This document shows positions 58,326-64,000 of a DNA stretch of 64,000 nt, one piece after another. The position numbers and the translations under genes were made by a program. A model generated the notes under the pieces. That model worked only from the letters and a program-made list of their open reading frames with translations, did no database searches and was not told where the DNA came from. The stretch's first letter is position 1. The number at the start of each line of letters is the position of its first letter. Source of the DNA: Rosa chinensis. Taxonomy: Eukaryota > Streptophyta > Magnoliopsida > Rosales > Rosaceae. Location of the stretch: contig NC_037091.1 in the NCBI RefSeq assembly GCF_002994745.2, positions 3,837,501 to 3,901,500 of the forward strand, in the 5' to 3' direction.

Positions 58326-59490
58326 TTGACGAGCCCGCTATTATTTTTCGCTCAAATTCTAATTTCCCTCTATAGTCTATACTGGAAGTTTGCTATGAAA
58401 AGTTGAAAACCACGAGATTCGCCCTCCGCTCAGAAAAAAGGGGCGAAAAAAACTCTCCCAAAATGGAGGTGCTCTCTCTCGTCCTCCTTCTCTATCCATC
58501 ATCGGTAACACCCAAAAATCCAAAATCACCTACCCATGTAATCGTCGGATCTTCCACTCTCTAATTTCCGATGGCGTTTCCCTGATTGATCCTCACGCTC
58601 TTTCTCTACCCTCTCCCTCGCCCTCTCTGCCTTCTCTCCTGTCAACAACTACACAGCGGCTCCACCGTGGACTCCACCTTCGATGATGGCCGCCGTTTCA
58701 TTTCGGACTCGTCCACTTCAGCTCGGTCAATTTCACTCAGAAACAAAAACCCCAATCCCAATTCCCCCTAAATTTACCAAACCGCTAAGATTTTCCGGCG
58801 GCCATCCTAGCATGAGTTCCAGATCCGCGACCAGGGGATCCATATGGTACGATTCCATTTCCAGGGCTTCAATTCTTGTAATTTTGATTGGAATAGTTCT
58901 CAGTTCCATTTACCAATCTTTCATGGATGTCTGTTTTTGATAACATTGTATCCACGTGCTGTCCGTCTCTTGTTTGTGCACATGCCACAGTGGTGAGGAA
59001 AAGTCAAATCATTGATGGTGATTTTATTAGTTTTGTTGCTTCCTGAACGAAAAAGATTGAAAATTTAGGTGCAGAGGAATCCACAGTGCAATTTATATGC
59101 TGATTTACGAATTGGGTTGGGAGAATATTAACTTCTCTAAGTGAACCTAAACTCCTGCCTGTCAAAACCAGTGCATAACGTTTTTGTGGCCTTGCAAGAT
59201 TGGATTTGAAGAGCAATATTACTTTAATCATTGATGAATCTGGGATTGACTATGTATGATTTGTTTATGTTAGGCTCACACTGGAATTTGATGTCAGTCT
59301 TGTTTTAATACTAATCAAACTCAGCAGAGACTTTAAAGCCAAATAATCACATATGGTATCTTTGAAGAGAATCTATTTAATTTAAACTAGTTGTTGATAA
59401 ATGATTTCCACAGGTCTTCTCTTGTCTATGTGACTGTGCTTAACTTGCTTAAACTTGTAGGGAGCTGGTTGAAATCGGAAGCAAGAGTTC
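58326..59490 (+). other. CACTA interior, origin unclear
   Basis: Contains a Ser/Pro/Arg-rich frame (about 58586-58771, ending SISLRNKNPNPNSP) and an overlapping one to 58940. It looks like a leader and first exon of another captured gene, but no family is recognised. Confidence 0.3.
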
Positions 59491-59730
59491 ATGGCTGACC
59501 TTGATGATTATGGACAGCCACAGATTCAGGTTTGTGAACTTTCTCCGGTCCTTGAACTAGAATGAAGTTGCTTTTAGTGTAGCTCACTACCTCTATTTGT
59601 TTATCAAGAAGTTTCTGATATGCATTTGTTATGATTATGGAAGGGGAGATTTGCTGCAATGGTCGTCTCTTGGCTTCTGGGAAATGGGTGCCTAGCCTTT
59701 TTCCTCGAACAGTGCTTACACTCCAAGATA
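59491..59730 (+). pseudogene. Captured equilibrative nucleotide transporter fragment
   Basis: Two exon-like pieces in phase 0: 59491-59529 (MADLDDYGQPQIQ, then GT) and 59644-59730 (preceded by AG, followed by GT). The second begins GRFAAMVVSWLLGNGCL, which resembles the first membrane segment of plant equilibrative nucleoside transporters (ENT family). After that the frame is damaged: the expected SWNSMLT-type continuation is recognisable at DNA level but interrupted by a small deletion and a changed Trp codon. Only the N-terminal end of the roughly 420-residue protein is present. Inferred to be a transposon-captured copy. Confidence 0.55.
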
Positions 59731-60444
59731 GTAATGTTGCCTTGTTCCCAGTAACTTTTGTATCCCTGAAAATTTCTTTTAATTAATTAGCAGAGCAAAT
59801 GATCTCCAAAATCCCAAAAAATTTACCAGTATCCAGTTTAGTATGTTAGCTTAGTGTCTATAAAATTTCATTGATATCTGAGTAGTATAGGTTAGGTTTT
59901 TATTTTCGTTTTGGTTACTGGTTAGAGTAGTGAATCTGTTTTGTGTTCATTAGTTTAGTTGTTATTTAATCTTCTGTGTTCATTAAAATTTCATGTTGCT
60001 TCTGCGTAGGTGATTTTGGGTTCGCAGCATAGCGTACGTGGACAATGCCAAAGCTCAACATGGTAAGTTAATTGCTTACTTAAGATGCAATTTGTCTAAC
60101 TTAGACCAACTTCATGACTTGAATGAACCATAATAATTGTCTAGAATTATCTCGCATGTGGGGTTTGAAATAAACATAATTGGTTCTCTACTTTACATCA
60201 ATATGTGGTTGTCATTGCTGCACTTTTACATTGATTGTTTTGAAGTTCATATTTTGGCTTTCTTCCAATACTCAGATTGAAGCAGGGAAATGATCACTTG
60301 AAGGCTCAAATAGAAAGTTTTTTAAGGGGATTTCTGGAACAGATGAGTTGGGATGACTTTTCCCATATTAGAATACAATCACCCCAGGCTTCAGTGATTG
60401 CATTTGTACTCGTGTGTATCTTGATTTTGCTAATCTTGTTATAG

Positions 60445-60938
60445 ATTAGTGTAGTCTCAATTGTTGCTATAATCCTCTTTGTGACTTTTGTCCTGTTTTT
60501 CAGAGAGGTAAGTTTATTTTCATGATTTGGCATTGTGGTTCTAACCTTTATATGCGTTTGTGGATGGGGCGAATTAGAATTTGATTTGGAGTTTGCTTTT
60601 CCAGGTTATTCCACAAGCAATATGCATTAGATATGGATTTGCTGTGGGTTCCAACTTTGTATTGCTTGTCCGAATTTTGATGATTATTTGCTACCCAATG
60701 GCTTATTCAATTGGAAAGGTATTCTTAGATGAATAATAGTTGAAAATGTTTCTCTCCTATGCACCTTGTCTTTTAGTTTTTCAATAAATGTATATTGCTG
60801 ATGCTGTTTGATTTGACATGTAATTGTTGATACTAAGAAACTGTATGTTTCCAGATATTGAACTCTGTTCTGGAACATAATGAAGCATTATTTAGGCGAG
60901 CTCAGTTTAAAGCCCTCGTCTCCATCCAAAGCAAAGAG
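60445..60938 (+). pseudogene. Captured DUF21/CNNM-type membrane protein exons
   Basis: Three consecutive exons with AG/GT borders: 60445-60507, 60605-60718 and 60855-60938. The first gives VVSIVAIILFVTFVLFFRE, a membrane segment. The second gives VIPQAICIRYGFAVGSNF and then LVRILMIICYPMAYSIGK. The third gives ILNSVLEHNEALFRRAQFKA and then LVSIQSKE. Together they match the core of the DUF21 domain of plant CBS/DUF21 proteins (relatives of CNNM metal transporters). The N-terminal exons and the CBS domains are missing. The splice sites and frame are preserved, so capture was probably fairly recent. Confidence 0.8.
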
Positions 60939-62480
60939 GTAAAGTGAATTCCATGTACAACCAATATGGTATCACTTGGGTGAGACCATTGAATTTATTT
61001 CTTTGTAATTGTCAACATAGTTCACACTTTTAACAACTCTATGGATTAATTGTCAATAGATTGCTTCATAAAGACTCAAGCAGAGAGTATTTGAGACATC
61101 ACTTGTTGATCTTCAGGTGAAAAGCTGATTTGAAACTAGCATTTGAGCCATACTTACAGAAATTCTCTACTTTGTGCACACCAAATTATATCCTCAATTT
61201 TACTCTTTTCCTTAAATGCTTTCTTGTATCAAGTTCTCAGTTTGGTACATATGACGTTGTGTTTTGGTATGAAAAGTCTGATTTGAAATACACTCTTGTG
61301 TCACGTTCGTTGAGTCAAACTTGGAACCAAAACTTTCATTATTGGGCCTATATTAAAACAAAGTTCTTTTCTTTCTCTTTTCTACACCCTTTTGAATTTT
61401 ACGACTGCTGATATACATGTTCAACATACTTGCTGACTTCTTTCCTGCCTTGCAAAAAAAAAAAAAAAACTGATTTTTGATTTACCTTGCCCTACGTTTT
61501 GAAACAAAGCTTCTCAATTGTGGAATTCACTTGAAGCAAAGCTTCGTTCTTTGACTACAGCTACATTGAAGTTACGAGTTTACGAACGCAAAAATAGATC
61601 ACTCAATGAAGGTTTGCCTGTATTAATAACTAATAGATGCTCTTGGCTTTTAAGTACTTATGACGTTTTAGACTTGGCCATTTACCAAAAGCCTTGGCAA
61701 TGACTTTCTGATCTGAACAAAATCTTTTAGCTGTGCACAGTTGGTCATTTTCCTTCTTTTTTTTTTCCTACAAGAGTTTGCTTACAGTAAAGAGACTTTA
61801 CATGTTAAGTTGATGCCAATTTCAGTTTTTGCTAATGAAAAAGCTGTCTCTCATACTTTCGAATCAAAGTATGGGTAAACTTTTCATTTGTTTTAAGTCT
61901 AATTCTTTTATCTGATCACCCTTTTACTCATGGTTTGTGAACTCGAATTTGTATGTTGTCGAAAGTCTAGCTATGCCTATGAAAACCAACCATTACTTCA
62001 ATGTACAAGGTTTATATATATGTTTACTGATTTGGCTTTTCATTAAATTTTATATGGATATTTACTTGAGATCAAATTTTACTCCCTGATCATGCCCCTT
62101 GTTATTCGCAAAATGATTAACTAATCTTTTTGATATAATAAACTGATTTCAGTGGGAGAGGAGAGGCGGCAACTAATGCACCCAAGCGGATATTGATCAA
62201 GTGCGAAATGAGTGGGGGAAGTTTGTTGTCAACACATATGTGCATGAGCCATGAAGTAGCGCGCTTGTTGCTGGTCCATTTTTGCTAAGGAAAGCATCTT
62301 TTTTTGTGCTCATTGTCATGCACCATGTGTTGCATGTTTTGGAACAATGGATATATATGTATTAGCTTTTTGATGTCCCAAGTAGATGGGCATGCACTAA
62401 AATGCTTTTCTTGTTTAAAATGTTGGGTTCAATGATTAGTGGTTTGCAATGTTTATATTTGATGGTTTGCAATGTTTATA
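60939..62480 (+). other. CACTA interior with unassigned exon-like pieces
   Basis: One piece at about 61510-61612 reads SQLWNSLEAKLRSLTTATLK and then LRVYERKNRSLNE, and ends at a GT. Another begins after AG at 62153 and reads GRGEAATNAPKRILIKCEM. Neither family is recognised. A-run at about 61456-61471. Confidence 0.35.
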
Positions 62481-62489
62481 TTTGGTATG

Positions 62490-63071
62490 TAAATGGATCA
62501 AATGCACAATTTAATTCAGGAATGGGATATGTTCAAATAATCAGACAACAGAACAAATATAATGATAACTGCCTGTTGTCTGAATGACCAAAAATGGGGA
62601 CATATCACACTGCAATCATTCATATCATACATCGGTTTTTAACAAATCACTATCTTCTAATCTACACTCACACAACAGAAGCAATTAAACTCTGTTGTCG
62701 CAAAGTTAATGAGACAACAGAAGAAATTGAATTATGTTGTCCCAAAGTTAATCAGACAACAGATATAGTCCAAGAACTGAAGTTTGAATATCAGTCAGAC
62801 AACACACAAAATAAAAGTCCGTTGTCTGAGAAGCTCAACATACAACAGCTTCAAAACTAGCACTGTTGTCTGAAGGCAGCGCCGCAACTGCCGCGCAGGT
62901 GCGCTTGGCATCTGCCGAGTATCACACAACACGTTTAACACATAAACCTTGTCTGTATGTTTCTCAGACAACTGTGTTCCACCGTTGTCTGAATTTTCAA
63001 CAGACAACGGCTCGGTCTACAACGGTGGCACTCCAAATCAGACAACAGTTTCTGTCTGTCGTCTGATACGT
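62490..63071. repeat. CACTA right subterminal repeats
   Basis: cagacaaca, gttgtctgaa, tacaacag and cgttgtctga occur more than fifteen times in both orientations, mirroring the left end. A short GC-rich island lies near 62876-62920. Confidence 0.85.
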
Positions 63072-63088
63072 TTTTTGGCATAGTGCGC

Positions 63089-64000
63089 TCCTCAAGGGAA
63101 TCAGAGGGCAACTCTGAGTTTATAACAAGTCATAACGGATGTTTTGCTGCATTGAATAATTTACACACTAAAAAGCACCCAAAATACCTGGAAATGACAG
63201 TATGTCGTAGCAAGACTGCGGAGGAAAAATAACAGTATAGGTGAAGACATGAAGTCATGTTTGAATTGTAGGTGTAACCTTGTACGTACTAACTCCACAG
63301 ATGGATTATATTGCTGCCTCCTACTGAAAATTGTTCTACAGGCCTCTAATGGGAATTACAAGAATTAATATTTATTGGCCTGCAAAAAAGAGGACAATGA
63401 GGGCTCGTAATTTGTGCTAGAATTTTAACCATGGTCTAGAGGTAGAAGAAGAAGAAGAAGGAAACGCGAAAAAGAAACTGTATTGGAAACACCAAAGTTG
63501 ACTGGAGTTTTTTTTTTTTTTTTTTTCGAAAGATAATTGCATACCACTAAGCAATTTAGATGATTACATCAGATATAAATACATTAAATGACCGATGAGG
63601 TATGCCCGCTACCCAATCTTGAAATCCAGAAAACAAAAGTGCGATCTAACTAATACATGCGCTGCTCGAATACATTTATAAGAGTATATGTACCTATAAC
63701 TGTACTGAAGAAGTGAAAAATGTTGTCATTTCCTTCTAAAATACTATCCAATCCACTTGAACAAGATATTTGACGAGGGAAAGTCTTTTGTAAAATTTCA
63801 AAATATTAGTCCTCATTTTAAAGGTACTCATTAGAGCACTCCTTTATTTATAGTATAGATATCAAATTCAAAGTTTTTGTTAGTGGGGGAAGAAGGAGAT
63901 CAAACAAAAGTAATACATCTAAATTTTGAGGTCAAGGCCTCAATCGTTTTGAGGCCCAAATTCAGGTCTTAACCCACTTCCTACAGGCCCTATCAATAAA
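63089..64000. other. Spacer to the window end; poly(T) run
   Basis: No gene recognised. A T-run of 19 at 63508-63526 followed by cgaaagataattgc may be the poly(A) end of a minus-strand retroposon that continues rightwards. An AGA repeat lies near 63446-63461. Confidence 0.4.

Larger units (their letters stand above)
55925..63085 (+). mobile_element. CACTA transposon carrying host gene fragments
   Basis: The ends are CACTATGCCAAAAA (55925-55938) and its inverted copy (63072-63085). They are flanked by a perfect 3-bp target duplication, CGC (55922-55924 and 63086-63088), the standard for CACTA (En/Spm) elements. Both ends carry dense subterminal copies of a GTTGT(C)TGA/ACAAC motif. The 7.1-kb interior has no recognisable TNP1/TNP2-type transposase. 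Instead it holds exon-intron fragments from at least three unrelated genes (L7a, an ENT and a DUF21/CNNM protein), all on the + strand, plus the end of another CACTA element. Movement would need transposase from a partner element. This is the Pack-CACTA (transduplication) pattern. The orientation given is that of the captured exons. Confidence 0.9.

Overview
The window is repeat-rich nuclear DNA from a flowering plant. It has spliced genes with GT..AG introns, AT-rich spacers, LTR retrotransposons primed by tRNA-iMet and tRNA-Asp, LINEs with plant-type ORF1 (DUF4283) and RNase H domains, CACTA, hAT and Mutator-type DNA elements, and a land-plant CML8/CML11-type calmodulin-like gene. A dicot is likely. 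The general look of the repeats suggests Rosaceae, but that is only an impression and nothing here proves it. No organellar, bacterial or viral genome segment was seen.

Layout. 1-4740: no confident gene; three small elements (a Mutator-type MITE with a 9-bp target duplication, a near-perfect foldback, and a Harbinger-like MITE). 4741-13690: a large LTR retrotransposon with two 2572-bp, nearly identical LTRs and a non-coding interior (LARD-like). 13691-16842: a MITE, a GC-rich stretch and a 345-bp tandem duplication. 16843-20233 (+): a six-exon gene for an acidic, probably disordered protein of 894 residues with an internal exon-block duplication. 21391-21816: a TRIM remnant joined to a 77-bp-arm foldback. 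22251-23973 (-): a complete four-exon calmodulin-like gene. 26782-34154: a young Athila-like retrotransposon with a TAAAC target duplication that keeps only a gag remnant. About 34460-43328 (+): a LINE with ORF1 and ORF2, split by a 3-kb solo LTR (37631-40675). 43799-45638: a poly(A)-type insertion with a 17-bp target duplication that contains an hAT fragment. 46279-47757: GA microsatellites and a palindromic minisatellite. 47961-49880 (-): a 5'-truncated LINE, directly followed upstream by an intronless calmodulin pseudogene (49939-50348). 51084-52890: a probable solo LTR. 53638-55536 (+): an F-box gene broken by a 511-bp Copia-type solo LTR. 55925-63085: a 7161-bp CACTA transposon with CGC target duplications, no recognisable transposase, and exon fragments from at least three host genes (ribosomal protein L7a, an equilibrative nucleotide transporter, and a DUF21/CNNM-type membrane protein).

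How the parts relate. Only two genes look intact: the acidic-protein gene and the calmodulin-like gene. They are unrelated neighbours, not a pathway. Most of the rest is transposable-element turnover: recent insertions with nearly identical LTRs, nested insertions, solo LTRs left by recombination, gene disruption, and gene-fragment capture. The CACTA element with its captured exons is the most interesting single item. The LARD-like element, the gag-only Athila-like element and the calmodulin-LINE junction are the next most useful to check.
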